The notes: generated by a model from the sequence alone, not told the origin. Numbered from the stretch's first letter, positions 8,103 through 17,074 are shown. The stretch: DNA of 64,000 nt from Stygiolobus sp037389425 (GCF_037389425.1 NZ_JBBHKR010000062.1:1-64000); one strand, 5' to 3'. A program made the numbers and translations.

Positions 8103-8690
8103 ATGGCTGAGAGAAGAAAGATCATTTTTGGTCCTACAAAAGAGATATCAACTTTAAAATATGTCTTGCTCATCCTATTACTTGATGGATTACCATCAAC
8201 TATAGTATCTATTTTAGCCTATAACATTATTTATAATTTTTCGCATAGTATTATATTATCCGCTACCTTAAGCGCTCTAATATTTTCGACATTAGGTGCT
8301 ATATTATCCACTTACCTTGACAGATATCTTATGAGGCATGGGATAAGACCACCTGGAATAAGGAGAAAAGAAGCTAGTACTAAGTTTATGATTTCTCCGG
8401 AGAGTGGACAACCTATTGATGAAAAAGTGATTAAGAGGTATGAGAAAGCGTTAGAGTTTTCAGATAAGAAGTCAGAGAATTATGTTGCAGAGTTGGCCAT
8501 GCTCGGCATGATGTATTTGCAGAATGCTGTAGCTTATGATAATAAAGACCTCTACTTGAGGGCTAAGGAGTATCTGGCAAGGGCTGAGGAGGCTATGGAG
8601 GGGAAGAATGTAAGCTTTGAGACTAGAATGTTGGTTGACAATTTGAGGAGTAAGATTGAGACGTATAAGTATCGTTTCGGGGAAAGATAA
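8103..8690 (+). CDS. two-TM membrane protein with helical C-terminal domain
   Basis: ATG 8103 (MAERRKIIFGPTKE) is preferred over the in-frame start 30 bases upstream. Two transmembrane helices (about residues 20-70) are followed by a basic linker (GIRPPGIRRKEASTK) and a C-terminal helical region with repeated alanine/tyrosine positions (MLGMMYLQNAVAYDNKDLYLRAKEYLARAEEAM), suggestive of TPR-like helices on the cytoplasmic side. Family not recognised. Free-standing gene between the transporter and a tRNA remnant. Confidence 0.75.
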   Translation: MAERRKIIFGPTKEISTLKYVLLILLLDGLPSTIVSILAYNIIYNFSHSIILSATLSALIFSTLGAILSTYLDRYLMRHGIRPPGIRRKEASTKFMISPESGQPIDEKVIKRYEKALEFSDKKSENYVAELAMLGMMYLQNAVAYDNKDLYLRAKEYLARAEEAMEGKNVSFETRMLVDNLRSKIETYKYRFGER

Positions 8691-8796
8691 AGGCTTAAAC
8701 GTACAGATTGTTTTAATTATTGTTACCAAATCTTACTCTTTTGGCAGTCGTCTTATCGAGAAAACTGTCCGAAATTATCAGCAAATGTAGTTAAGG

Positions 8797-8862
8797 TGCC
8801 GCCGCGGGGATTTGAACCCCGGACACAAGCTCGAAAGGCCTTTATAGACTAGTCTCATCGGG
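8797..8862 (-). pseudogene. tRNA-Glu(TTC)-like 3' fragment, possible att remnant
   Basis: The minus strand reads an anticodon arm with loop CTTTCGA and 3' stem GCTTG, a variable region, a T arm CGGGG-TTCAAAT-CCCCG and a 3' acceptor strand CGGCGGC with discriminator A. No matching 5' acceptor GCCGCCG, and no recognisable D arm, occurs upstream on that strand; only a weak D-loop-like stretch remains. Integrases of archaeal elements recombine in the 3' halves of tRNA genes, so this may be an attachment-site scar. The ORFs to the right (9079-9930) look foreign, in keeping with that. Confidence 0.6.
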
Positions 8863-9078
8863 TTGTTGACGCTAAGCTTAAGTTCTAAGCTTACGCTTGG
8901 GTGATGAACTCTGCTAATTCCGTAGTAGATAGGCCTACAAGTAAGGGTTGGAGCTAGAGAATAACGTTGAAGTGTACGTTACTGAAAAATTCCCAATAAA
9001 TAATATATTGTGTTAACAAGAAAAAAGAATAAAAGAGAATAATATTAAAAGAAGTCAAGATTTAAAACATTTCGCCCC

Positions 9079-9360
9079 TCACGAGGAGTAAAGTATTCCC
9101 GCCCTCCTCATGGATTCCTTGATTTTAGCCTTTACCTTGTCGCCCTTGAAGCCGTTGCACGAAACTATCGCTACTTTTTCCTTCCTTACGTCACACACTA
9201 TCTTGCACATCAAGTTGTAGTTGGTAGACCTTAAGGTCAAATCGCAAATTATCCCTGGAGTAATTTCCTCCTTAAAGAATATCCTCACGCCGTCCACCTC
9301 CATCATGAGCGTACCGTCCTTCAACCTCTTGAACGCGTCGCAAACTAGGGGGTCTATCAT
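9079..9360 (-). CDS. hypothetical protein of a foreign-looking pair
   Basis: A 93-residue basic protein with three cysteines (VCDAFK, ICDLTLR, KIVCDVRKEKVAIVSCNGFKG) and mostly predicted beta structure. No domain recognised. The start overlaps the stop of the next upstream minus-strand gene (9357). Base composition is clearly richer in G+C than the flanking chromosome, a sign of transfer. Together with 9357-9638 and 9691-9930 it seems to be a relic of an integrated element. Confidence 0.55.
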   Translation of the reverse strand: MIDPLVCDAFKRLKDGTLMMEVDGVRIFFKEEITPGIICDLTLRSTNYNLMCKIVCDVRKEKVAIVSCNGFKGDKVKAKIKESMRRAGILYSS

Positions 9361-9638
9361 TCTATCACCACCGTAAGACCCTCTGAACAGGAGAGCCTTT
9401 TATTTCTGTATAGGGGTAGAAGCTTTTCCTCAACTGCCTTGGCTATGCACGGAAGGTAGGGGACGTATTCTTCGGGGACTTCGATGACCTCGTAAAAGTA
9501 GAGTTGTCCCTCTAAGAAGAAAGGAACTCTGTACCCTCCCAAGTTTACCTTGTCGTCCAAGTAGTCAACAAAGAGTACTCTGTTCTGGTTCCTTACCAGC
9601 GGAACCACGTTCTTTAGGAACGCTAGAGACCCTCTCAC
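9357..9638 (-). CDS. hypothetical protein of a foreign-looking pair
   Basis: A 93-residue protein beginning MRGSLAFLKNVVPLVRNQNR, with an acidic middle (VPEEYVPYLPCIAKAVEEKLL) and no membrane helix. Not recognised. It overlaps the downstream 93-residue gene by four bases (ATGA type), so both were co-transcribed. G+C content and codon choice (many CTC, GAC, AAG, GGG) differ from the AT-rich neighbours. Confidence 0.55.
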   Translation of the reverse strand: MRGSLAFLKNVVPLVRNQNRVLFVDYLDDKVNLGGYRVPFFLEGQLYFYEVIEVPEEYVPYLPCIAKAVEEKLLPLYRNKRLSCSEGLTVVIE

Positions 9639-9690
9639 TTGTGATTTAAAAAAGTTTTTCCTTTGAGCTTAATTTTGAGTAACATGAAAA

Positions 9691-9930
9691 TCACCCGAAC
9701 ATCAGTTTCTGGAGCTTAGCATAATAGTAGAGCAACAATATCTGGACTAAACATAATGCCATGATGGAACCCATGAATAAAATCAGGTAAGTGGGAGGGG
9801 AGAAAGCTAATATGTAACCTGAGTATATGCCTATTGCTAAGGCAGACTTTGCTATTCCATAGTATTCGGCCAACTTAAGGCTCATGACTACCATGGTTAA
9901 TATGACGGCGTTGAATAGAGCAGACATCAT
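9691..9930 (-). CDS. small membrane protein, probably N-terminally truncated
   Basis: At least two long hydrophobic segments (about residues 1-20 and 45-70) are separated by YYGIAKSALAIGIYSGYILAF. The frame stays open upstream of ATG 9930 to about 10040 and reads as plausible protein (LLSSVLCGLPVSSVVERSIL) but contains no start codon, so the gene may have lost its 5' end. Small membrane proteins of this kind are common on crenarchaeal plasmids and viruses. Family not recognised. Confidence 0.5.
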   Translation of the reverse strand: MMSALFNAVILTMVVMSLKLAEYYGIAKSALAIGIYSGYILAFSPPTYLILFMGSIMALCLVQILLLYYYAKLQKLMFG

Positions 9931-10186
9931 GGGTACGCTAACTAGGATGGACCTCTCTACGACGCTGCTGACGGGTAACCCACATAGGACAGAGCTGAGT
10001 AAATTAAAACTTCTATTCTGATAGTTTAATTATAAGGTCTTAATATATTAAGGAAAATGATTATTTATATTATAAAAAACTAAAAGAATTCTTGAAAGAA
10101 GTTCGAAGTGCTATTTGTTCTTGTTCTATCTAATAGCTAAATGACAGTCTTTGTTAGCAAGTGTTACCTTTTTAAGGAGATAATAA

Positions 10187-10282
10187 CGCCGGGGGCGGGA
10201 TTCGAACCCGCGCACGGTGACCCGTACTGGCTATCCCAGTAAGCTCTCAAGGCCAGCCCCTTAACCGCTCGGGCACCCCGGC
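10187..10282 (-). tRNA. tRNA-Ser(TGA) with 13-nt anticodon-loop intron
   Basis: On the minus strand, acceptor GCCGGGG pairs with CCCCGGC, with discriminator G. A D arm GCCCGAGCGGTTAAGGGGC, a long class II variable arm (TACGGGTCACCGTGC) and a T arm GCGGGTTCGAATCCCGC identify a serine tRNA. Anticodon stem CTGGC/GCCAG encloses CTTGAG, a 13-nt intron at 37/38, then A38. Anticodon TGA. CCA is not encoded. The sequence 9931-10186 between it and the membrane-protein gene shows no other feature. Confidence 0.93.
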
Positions 10283-10320
10283 AATCATCATATTTTATTT
10301 TATTCCTTTAATACTTAACT

Positions 10321-10893
10321 TCAGTCTTTCCTTACAATTATAATCGAGTATCCCTTAATCCTCTTATAAACCTCAACGTTTTTGAATTTCTGGCTAAATA
10401 AATTAATCACGTTTTCTTCACCCTTGTATACTACGAGCTGTATTAGTCCACCTTCGGTAACTCTGTCGTAGCTAGTACTTGCTAGTCTCTCTATGAATGC
10501 TTTTCCAGCCTTTAAGGGTGGATTAGAGTAAATTGCATTAAATTTAATCTCTGATGGTATGTTTTCAAATATATCACTTTGGATAACGTGGACTCTGTTT
10601 TCAAGTCCGTACCTACTAACGTTTTTTCTGGAATAATAGACGGCTTTCTTATCAACATCAAGCATGTAAACCTTAAGATTAGGGTTTTTTAATGCCAAAT
10701 AAATTCCTATTGGACCATAACCACAACCTACATCGGCAACTACCCCGCTCTCGGGTATTATTAGGTTCTCTAGCATTACTTTAGTACCTAAGTCTAGTTT
10801 ATCCTTAGAGAATAGACCATAAGAACTCTCTAAAGACAAGGGTATACCGTTAACTACATCGTTTACAAAAATTATTTCTTTAATCTTTTTCAT
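10321..10893 (-). CDS. class I SAM methyltransferase, RsmC-like
   Basis: The 190-residue protein has motif I VVADVGCGYGPIGIYLA for SAM binding, an acidic motif II (VYMLDVDKKAVYYSRKN) and the NPP motif SNPPLKAG typical of N6-adenine or N2-guanine methyltransferases acting on RNA. It corresponds to the catalytic domain of RsmC-type enzymes; the exact rRNA or tRNA target is unknown. Its start overlaps the end of cbf5 by 14 bases, linking two RNA-modification genes in one operon. Confidence 0.85.
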   Translation of the reverse strand: MKKIKEIIFVNDVVNGIPLSLESSYGLFSKDKLDLGTKVMLENLIIPESGVVADVGCGYGPIGIYLALKNPNLKVYMLDVDKKAVYYSRKNVSRYGLENRVHVIQSDIFENIPSEIKFNAIYSNPPLKAGKAFIERLASTSYDRVTEGGLIQLVVYKGEENVINLFSQKFKNVEVYKRIKGYSIIIVRKD

Positions 10894-11918
10894 TCTTTTT
10901 CCATCCCTTCGGATAAACGTCTCTTTCCATTAAGACTCTCTTAGGTTTTACTACAATTCCTTTCTTCATATTTTGTATTTCGTTACTGTTTATGTTACTT
11001 TCCCCTATTGCTACAATTTCTCCTTTTAGTGTCATTATGGCCACATTTTCACCTCTCTTAAAGTTCTGAAATGCCACTACACCCGGTGCATTTAATGTAG
11101 CACCGTAAGTAATGGCATTAACCGCGTCATCATCGATTACCACTTTTGGAATTCCACACACTGCAAATTCCATGGGAAGCAAAACTCTTCTTAGGTCACT
11201 CTCATCTTTGCAGTGTTTATACATGTACAATGCCTCTGAGATCTCGTGGAGAGTAACTAAGTTTGAATCCTCGGTGAATATTCCTGATCTCGTTCTTCTT
11301 AGTTCTCTCATGTGAGCTCCACAACCAAGTAATATCCCGATATCATGACATATTTTTCTCATATAAGTACCAGGCTCAGAGGCTATTTTCATGAGTACCA
11401 ATCTTCCTTCAGTCTCAAGAATGTCTATACTGTATACTCTTCTTTTTCTTGTCCTTCTCTTCACTGAAGATCTTACTGGAGGCCTCTGATATATTTCACC
11501 AATGAATTGGTTAACTATCTCTTTGAGCTCATCCATTTTGTAATCGCAGTGTACTTGCATAATGCAGACATATTCTTTACCAGCCTTACTAATAAGGCTC
11601 ATCAGTTTTGTTGCATTTTCCATTCCTATTGGCAATACTCCCGTTACTTTTGGGTCTCCCCGCACGTTAAACGTGCTCTAGGGTCCCCCCATGGCCTACT
11701 TTGTTCAAGTTGAACATTTTCTTAACCCAATATGCAACTTCATGACTTGTAGGACCCGCTGGCTTATCTAAGTTTATTATTGCGTTTCTTATCAGGGCCT
11801 CTATAGGTCTTTTGTCGGGATAGAAGCCGTATTTATCATCTGTTTGAGCTTCTCGAAGTATATTCCAACTATTACTGTAATTACAAAAATAATCTATCTT
11901 TTCTAAAAATTTATACAT
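10880..11918 (-). CDS. cbf5: tRNA/rRNA pseudouridine synthase Cbf5, interrupted by intron
   Basis: Two exons encode one TruB-family protein. Exon 1 (11918-11678) ends in NKVGHGGTL; exon 2 (11655-10880) continues with DPKVTGVLP, completing the catalytic motif GHGGTLDPKVTGVLP with its Asp. Removing 22 nt joins the frames exactly: 1017 nt, 338 residues. The C-terminus carries a PUA domain (IPKVVIDDDAVNAITYGATL to VKPKRVL). Cbf5 with Nop10, L7Ae and Gar1 makes pseudouridine guided by H/ACA RNAs and can modify tRNA U55 alone. The order L14e-Cbf5 is typical of archaea. A BHB-type intron in crenarchaeal cbf5 is established knowledge. Confidence 0.95.
11656..11677 (-). other. 22-nt archaeal intron in cbf5 mRNA
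   Basis: Without excision exon 1 terminates at TAA 11669-11667. The intron folds as a hairpin GCACG/CGTGC with loop TTTAA. Around it, CCCT can pair with GGGG (with a G-U pair), leaving an AGA bulge on each side, and cleavage AG|A at both bulges gives the in-frame join GGG ACC CTA GAC CCA. This is a relaxed bulge-helix-bulge substrate for the splicing endonuclease encoded at 49.06-49.62 kb. The exact cut could shift by one or two bases without changing the product. Confidence 0.9.
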
Positions 11919-11919
11919 A

Positions 11920-12210
11920 TTAAATCACAAGTATCTTAGGTTTTATTGTTTCCTTCATGTAATCCATGAGACCCGCTTCTTGTAGTGCTTTCTTTACGTC
12001 TTCATCATTTGCTCCTTTATTTATGTTTATCTTTTTGTCTGTTGGCTCTATATGTAATATATTAACTCTTCTTCTCTTTACTCCATTTACATCTTTAGGT
12101 CCAGTTACTAGTACGTAATTCTCGTCAATTATATCAACTATTACACATTTCCCACCGGCTTCCCTTCCTCTGGTCTTAACACAAATCCTGCCTACCTCTA
12201 TTATCGACAT
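11920..12210 (-). CDS. rpl14e: 50S ribosomal protein L14e
   Basis: The 96-residue protein shows the KOW-type start IEVGRICVKTRGREAGGKCVIVDI and the RRRVN...HIEPT region of archaeal eL14. It ends two bases before the cbf5 start, the conserved archaeal pairing of L14e with Cbf5. It is an RNA-binding protein of the large subunit. Length is normal for crenarchaeal L14e. Confidence 0.92.
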   Translation of the reverse strand: MSIIEVGRICVKTRGREAGGKCVIVDIIDENYVLVTGPKDVNGVKRRRVNILHIEPTDKKININKGANDEDVKKALQEAGLMDYMKETIKPKILVI

Positions 12211-12251
12211 AAGGATTACCTATGAATCAAAAAATAAGGATGGATTTAAAC

Positions 12252-14987
12252 CTATTGCCAGTATTTTCTATTCTTTAAAAACTTTCTTTCTTCATCAAGT
12301 AAAGCTTCGTAAAACTTTTCCTCCCCATATTTGAGCTTATCAAGGGCTTTTCCCAAGTTACTAGCACCTACTCCTCTTGCACACATTCCTATTGCCACAT
12401 ACTTATTATAGATCGAGTACATTGATGCTAAGTTTCTCAGGGCTTCTAGCCTCTTAGCTTCCTTTTTATTGATTTTCTGGTTCTCTCTAATTTTCTTAAG
12501 GATTTTTAAGTCGTCGTCATTCTCAATTATCGTTAAGAAGATAGAACCACATTTAGGGCATTTTTGTGGCGCCGAAGAAGAGGTTACTTTCTGATTCCAA
12601 TTACATAATAAACAAGAAATCCAAACTTCACAGTTACTAAGTTTACGCTTGAATATCTCTAGCATAGCTCCTTTGTCGTCCGAGTGGGATAAGACCAGAA
12701 GCTTGTCCAAGAACTCTTTAGCGAGAGGTGAGAAGCTCGGCACTTGTAAAATTTTCCATGAAATGTGTTTGAGGTCGTTAAAGATTGTTAAGTCGTAATT
12801 CTTATATACTAATTCCTTTACAGCTTCTTCCCCAACTACTGTATCTGCGAAAGCCTTAAGGACAGTTTGCATAATTTGTAGGTCTGAGATCTTTTCTCTA
12901 TCTATCACACCAAACCTCTCAGCTTCTACTAAAAGTTTCCACTTAAACTGAGGACTATCCCTTACAGCCCTCCCAATCAAGTCCTTAAATTCATTAATAG
13001 TAATGTTATTTAATATAGAAATAGCTCTTTTAACGTCATTTTCACTTAAGGGGATTACGGACGCTATAGCTATGTGATAAGCATCAGCTCTGTAGTTGGT
13101 CTTCACTCCCTTTAGATTGGTTAGTAGCAATGACAGAACCGCACCTAAAGTGTTGTTCCCTCTAGTACCTAAAGCTACGTGGACTACAATTAAGTCATTG
13201 TTTATTTCTACCAAGCTTGTACTCCTAGAGGGTAGTGGGTATCCTCTCTTCTTCTGTTCTTCCACAAGTGTTCTTAATCTATCAATCACGTTCTCAGGTA
13301 GTTCTAAACCTTCACCCTTTTCGAGTTTCTCAAGATATTCGTACACCTTCAAAGCTACTTCCTTTTCTACCGGAATAGACTCCCCGAACCAGTTCGGTAA
13401 GACGCCCGATTTTAGAGACGTTTGCTCTACGTATACTCTATTCTCTTCTATCGAAACGATTTTCCATAGTCTTCCCCCTAAGACTATAACGGAATTCTCG
13501 TCGAGCGTAGCTACGAACTCGTAATCTAGAGACCCTATTTTTGAGTTGTTAATATGATCTATTACGAGGTAATCTCTTATTGAATCCGGTATCATATTAG
13601 TTGTATAGTAATATCTCCATGCCCTATATGAGGGAAGGACGTTTTCTTTATTCCTCTTTATAATTCTAGCCGACTCGAGGATACTGAGGATTTTTTCAAA
13701 CTCCTCCTCTGTTAAGTCAGAGAATAAGAACGAGGACGTTACTATCTTGAATATTTCCTTTTGGTCTGTTATTCCTTCGAGTACCATACCAGCTATTTCA
13801 TGAGCTACTACGTCGTAGGGTTTTGGTTCTACTATAGGACTTTCAAGATAACTTTCCCTTAAGCTATCGAGTATGCTTTTACACTCGAGGATATCATAAG
13901 TATCTCCTGATGGCATTAAGTATCCTCGCGAAATTTTATCTAGAGAGTGGCCGCTTCTCCCTATTCTTTGCACTAATCTTATAACTTGTCTGGGCGACAT
14001 ATACTGGATTACAGCGTTAATTAAACCAATATCTATACCTAATTCAAGGCTTGATGTCGCAACTAAGGCGTCTATTTCTCCCTTTCTGAATCTGTTTTCA
14101 GCATCTATTCTAATTTCCTTTGATAGAGAGCCGTGGTGAGTAAGGATCTTTAAATCTGTTAGTTTTGTCAACTCGTTAGCCAAGAACTCCGTAGTTTCTC
14201 TTACGTTAGTGAATATCAGAACTGGCTTTTCCTCTTTAATTATTTTCTCTAAGGCTTTTATCCTAGATAAGGTCTCTGGGTTTAGGCCGGTTTTCACTGA
14301 GAGGTCTATGATCTCTTGATCGATGCTAGGTATCACTAGGGTAATTTGCATATCTTTTCTCTTATCAATCTTAACTACCTCTACCTCATCACCTAAGAAC
14401 TTCTTGGCTATGTCTACGTCTCCGATTGTAGCAGATAATCCTATCATCTGCGGTTTTCTTTGGGCAGTAAGGTGTTTCAACCTTTCGAAGACAAGAAGTA
14501 ATTCATATCCCCTTTTCTCATCCAACATTTCTTGTAATTCGTCTATGACTATCCAACGTATGTTCTTTAGTAATTCTCTCATATCTTTATTTATAATCAG
14601 GTACATTAAAGTCTCTGGAGTAGTAAGGAGTACGTCTGGAGGATCCTTTATTACGTTCTTTCTTTCCGACTGAGAGGAGTCACCATGCCTTACTGCTACT
14701 TTAACTCCTAATGCTTCTCCTAATCTTTTTAACCTATTTTCTATGTCTCTGTTTAGAGCCCTAAGAGGTGTAATATAAATTGCTGAAATCCTGGGCGGGG
14801 TCTCTTTTAGTATTTTATAATAAATCGGAAATATCGCTGTTTCGGTTTTACCGAATCCAGTTGGGGCTACAACTAATGTGTTTTTTCCTTCTAAAATTTT
14901 CGGAATAGCTTTTTCTTGTATAGGGGTAAGACTCTTATATCCTAACTCGTATAACTTCTTGTAAAAACTCTGAGAAACGTTTATCAT
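12252..14987 (-). CDS. Lhr-family superfamily 2 helicase
   Basis: With ATG 14987 (MINVSQSFYKKLYELGYKSL) the protein has 911 residues; the longer frame to 15083 would overlap the divergent neighbour. Motifs: Q-like LTPIQEKAIP, Walker A VVAPTGFGKTE (about residue 35), IDELQEM as motif II, LSATIGD as motif III, QRIGRSGHS as motif VI, then a winged-helix and Lhr-core domain and a late zinc ribbon CLLCNW...CPKCGS (about residue 805). Archaeal Lhr helicases unwind DNA and RNA:DNA hybrids in repair. It is divergent from the HerA-like gene by about 40 bp. Confidence 0.88.
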   Translation of the reverse strand: MINVSQSFYKKLYELGYKSLTPIQEKAIPKILEGKNTLVVAPTGFGKTETAIFPIYYKILKETPPRISAIYITPLRALNRDIENRLKRLGEALGVKVAVRHGDSSQSERKNVIKDPPDVLLTTPETLMYLIINKDMRELLKNIRWIVIDELQEMLDEKRGYELLLVFERLKHLTAQRKPQMIGLSATIGDVDIAKKFLGDEVEVVKIDKRKDMQITLVIPSIDQEIIDLSVKTGLNPETLSRIKALEKIIKEEKPVLIFTNVRETTEFLANELTKLTDLKILTHHGSLSKEIRIDAENRFRKGEIDALVATSSLELGIDIGLINAVIQYMSPRQVIRLVQRIGRSGHSLDKISRGYLMPSGDTYDILECKSILDSLRESYLESPIVEPKPYDVVAHEIAGMVLEGITDQKEIFKIVTSSFLFSDLTEEEFEKILSILESARIIKRNKENVLPSYRAWRYYYTTNMIPDSIRDYLVIDHINNSKIGSLDYEFVATLDENSVIVLGGRLWKIVSIEENRVYVEQTSLKSGVLPNWFGESIPVEKEVALKVYEYLEKLEKGEGLELPENVIDRLRTLVEEQKKRGYPLPSRSTSLVEINNDLIVVHVALGTRGNNTLGAVLSLLLTNLKGVKTNYRADAYHIAIASVIPLSENDVKRAISILNNITINEFKDLIGRAVRDSPQFKWKLLVEAERFGVIDREKISDLQIMQTVLKAFADTVVGEEAVKELVYKNYDLTIFNDLKHISWKILQVPSFSPLAKEFLDKLLVLSHSDDKGAMLEIFKRKLSNCEVWISCLLCNWNQKVTSSSAPQKCPKCGSIFLTIIENDDDLKILKKIRENQKINKKEAKRLEALRNLASMYSIYNKYVAIGMCARGVGASNLGKALDKLKYGEEKFYEALLDEERKFLKNRKYWQ

Positions 14988-15027
14988 GAAGCCATAAAAT
15001 CTTGTGATTTGGTGCTTAAAATAAAAT

Positions 15028-16740
15028 ATGCTTAAAAAGCACGCTATTATGACATCTTTGATAGTTCTTGAATTTATACTCATTAAGTATGCAATTCCTA
15101 ATTTAATTGTAATTCCGTACTATATTTACCCAGCTGTGGAGTCTGCTGAGCTTTTGGTGATTTTCTTCCTTGATGGAATTCTAGTTGAATTTATATTTAC
15201 TTCTTTAGTTATGGTAATTTTATATTACCCCCTTATCCTCTTTACGTACTCTTTATTTCAACAACAGTCCCTATCCTTTTTCTTTCTTCTTGACTTGCTT
15301 ACGTTTTCGTCTACCTACTTTATTTCTGCCTTATTCATAGGTTTTATAGGGTGGTTTATTAGAAGAAACATGTCAGATACTTGGTTCGAACAATTATCCC
15401 TTTTTGGATACAAGTTCAAGCCTAAAATAGCCCTCATCGGGTTCACATTAGTAATAGCTCTCTATTTTTTTCTTTTTTACGGGAACTTGCCTCTCATAGC
15501 TGGTAGTATGTTAAATGTTATAGGTATTTCTCTTTTCGGGGATTACTACGACCTACCTTTAATATTACTCTCATGGTTTGCAACTCCTTATTCTCTAACT
15601 CCAAGAGGGGAAATCAGTAAACAAGGTATCTGCCTAGGAAACATCGTAGGAATACTAAGTAAGTCCGGCATAATAGACTCAAGTGTAATAAGGGTTAACA
15701 GTAGCAGAAAGTATAAATGGTCAGGTATCAAGGCTAATTATTGTATTGACTTTTCGAAAACTAAGAACTATAATATTATTGTAGTCGGCACCAGTGGTTC
15801 TGGTAAGTCCAATTTTGCTAAGCTCTTAGCCTCTAAACTTAGTGTTAATTTCCTCGTATTTGACTTACACGGAGAATACTACCTAAATGAAGTTAAGAGA
15901 GTAGACGTTTCTCAGATTTCGGTAAATCCCTTGAGTCTCTTTAATCGAAATCCGAAGGAGAGAGCATTAGAGATCGCATACATGCTTAAGAGTTTATTTA
16001 ATCTAGGAAATATTCAAGCTATTGAGTTAACTAACTTAATCGTTGAGGCTTACGCCGAAAAAGGTCTAGACCCAGACGACCCTTCTACTTGGTCTCAAAA
16101 CCCTCCTACTTTTAGGGACGTATTACTACTCCTTGAGCGTCACAAGAAGAACGCTTTAAGTGCACAAGAAATTAACAAATATCAATCTCTAGAGCCATAT
16201 CTACAGTATTTATCCTCAACAGTTTTTCAGTCTAACAGTATTAACTTCGAGGAGTTACTTAACTCTTCTTATATACTAGACTTTTCTAGTGTTCCTACAA
16301 ATGAAGTTAAATATATTATAATGGAAACAATTCTTAAATCAATACAAAGTTTAATGTACTCTCGTAAATCGAGTAAGATAGAAAACTTAGTAATAATAGA
16401 TGAGGCACCTTTTCTACTTAGTAAGGAGTCAGGCAAACAATTGATTGAAAGGCTTTTAGCCGAAGGTAGAAAGTTTGGATTTGGTTTTCTGCTAATATCA
16501 CAAAGCGTGGATTATTTGAAGGACGTTATTCCGAATGCTGGTTTATTCTACGCATTTAATATAGTTGAGCCTGGAGAGCTTGAGTATATCAGTAAGTTTT
16601 TTGGAGGTTCTGATTTGGATATGTATTACACATTATACGAGACTTTTCCGAAACTGCCTAGAGGGGTATTCGTGACTAGAGATTTATTAGGGAGATTCAT
16701 ATATTTAGTTCAGTTTTACGAGGGTGATGTTCATGTTTGA
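15028..16740 (+). CDS. membrane-anchored HerA/VirB4-type ATPase
   Basis: About five transmembrane helices occupy residues 1-195, followed by a cytoplasmic HerA/FtsK-class ATPase. Walker A is VVGTSGSGKSNFAKLLASKL (about residues 252-271), then VFDLHGEYYL, Walker B LVIIDEAPFLL (about 453-463) and a sensor-like LLISQSVDYLKDVIPNA with a downstream Arg finger region. Such enzymes pump DNA or protein at membranes; CedB and VirB4 are relatives. Its stop overlaps the Rpo13 start and PCNA1 follows, so a DNA transaction at the membrane is plausible. The start lies 40 bp from the divergent helicase gene. Confidence 0.82.
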   Translation: MLKKHAIMTSLIVLEFILIKYAIPNLIVIPYYIYPAVESAELLVIFFLDGILVEFIFTSLVMVILYYPLILFTYSLFQQQSLSFFFLLDLLTFSSTYFISALFIGFIGWFIRRNMSDTWFEQLSLFGYKFKPKIALIGFTLVIALYFFLFYGNLPLIAGSMLNVIGISLFGDYYDLPLILLSWFATPYSLTPRGEISKQGICLGNIVGILSKSGIIDSSVIRVNSSRKYKWSGIKANYCIDFSKTKNYNIIVVGTSGSGKSNFAKLLASKLSVNFLVFDLHGEYYLNEVKRVDVSQISVNPLSLFNRNPKERALEIAYMLKSLFNLGNIQAIELTNLIVEAYAEKGLDPDDPSTWSQNPPTFRDVLLLLERHKKNALSAQEINKYQSLEPYLQYLSSTVFQSNSINFEELLNSSYILDFSSVPTNEVKYIIMETILKSIQSLMYSRKSSKIENLVIIDEAPFLLSKESGKQLIERLLAEGRKFGFGFLLISQSVDYLKDVIPNAGLFYAFNIVEPGELEYISKFFGGSDLDMYYTLYETFPKLPRGVFVTRDLLGRFIYLVQFYEGDVHV

Positions 16741-17074
16741 CGAAGACGAGGAGGGTAAGGAGGAAAAAAGTGAGGAAGAGGAGAAGTTAGAAGAAGAAAT
16801 AGCTCCGAACGAGGAAGAAGAATCAGAGGAGAAAACAAGTGAAAGTGGTGAGGAAGAAGAATTCGCCTCCATGACAATTCCTGATATAGAGTTGCTAATG
16901 AAAAACACCGAGATATGGGATAAGTTATTGGACGACAAAATAAGCCTTGAGGAAGCAAAGAAAATGTTTAATGAACTGAAAAATAGATATTCTGCTAGAG
17001 ATAAAAAGAAAAGAAAAGTGGCAAAAAAGTCTAAAAAAGTTAAAGCCAAAAAAACATCTGAGGAAGAAGAATGA
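16733..17074 (+). CDS. rpo13: DNA-directed RNA polymerase subunit Rpo13
   Basis: A highly acidic N-terminal tail (about 45 residues of mostly Glu) is followed by the conserved core IPDIELLMKNTEIWDKLL, EEAKKMF, and a lysine-rich tail. This matches the known Rpo13 of Sulfolobus shibatae and solfataricus, a crenarchaeal-specific subunit that sits near the downstream DNA channel of RNA polymerase. ATG 16733 is chosen; ATG 16727 and GTG 16724 are also in frame. It overlaps the ATPase stop by eight bases and the PCNA1 start by four (ATGA). Confidence 0.9.
   Translation: MFDEDEEGKEEKSEEEEKLEEEIAPNEEEESEEKTSESGEEEEFASMTIPDIELLMKNTEIWDKLLDDKISLEEAKKMFNELKNRYSARDKKKRKVAKKSKKVKAKKTSEEEE

Noticed and set aside
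8894..8990. C/D sRNA on the plus strand starting at GTGATGA near 8901
   Set aside because: No box D within about 70 nt and no D'/C' pair at proper spacing.
10187..10282. tRNA-Ser as the intact end of the element relic at 8.8-10 kb
   Set aside because: Its 3' half differs from the tRNA-Glu-like fragment, so the two cannot be att partners.
15028..16740. Identity as CedB
   Set aside because: Fold and membrane anchor fit, but from memory the CedB locus of Sulfolobales is not in the Rpo13/PCNA1 operon, so only HerA/VirB4-type is claimed.
16705..17049. Serine-rich ORF opposite Rpo13
   Set aside because: Mirror of the acidic Rpo13 codons (GAA/GAG read as TTC/CTC); not a gene. Similar long antisense frames over Lhr, cdc48 and topR1 were dismissed for the same reason.
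16733..17074. Rpo13 gene as a low-complexity non-gene
   Set aside because: The conserved IELLMKNTEIWDKLL core and the overlap with PCNA1 establish it as Rpo13.
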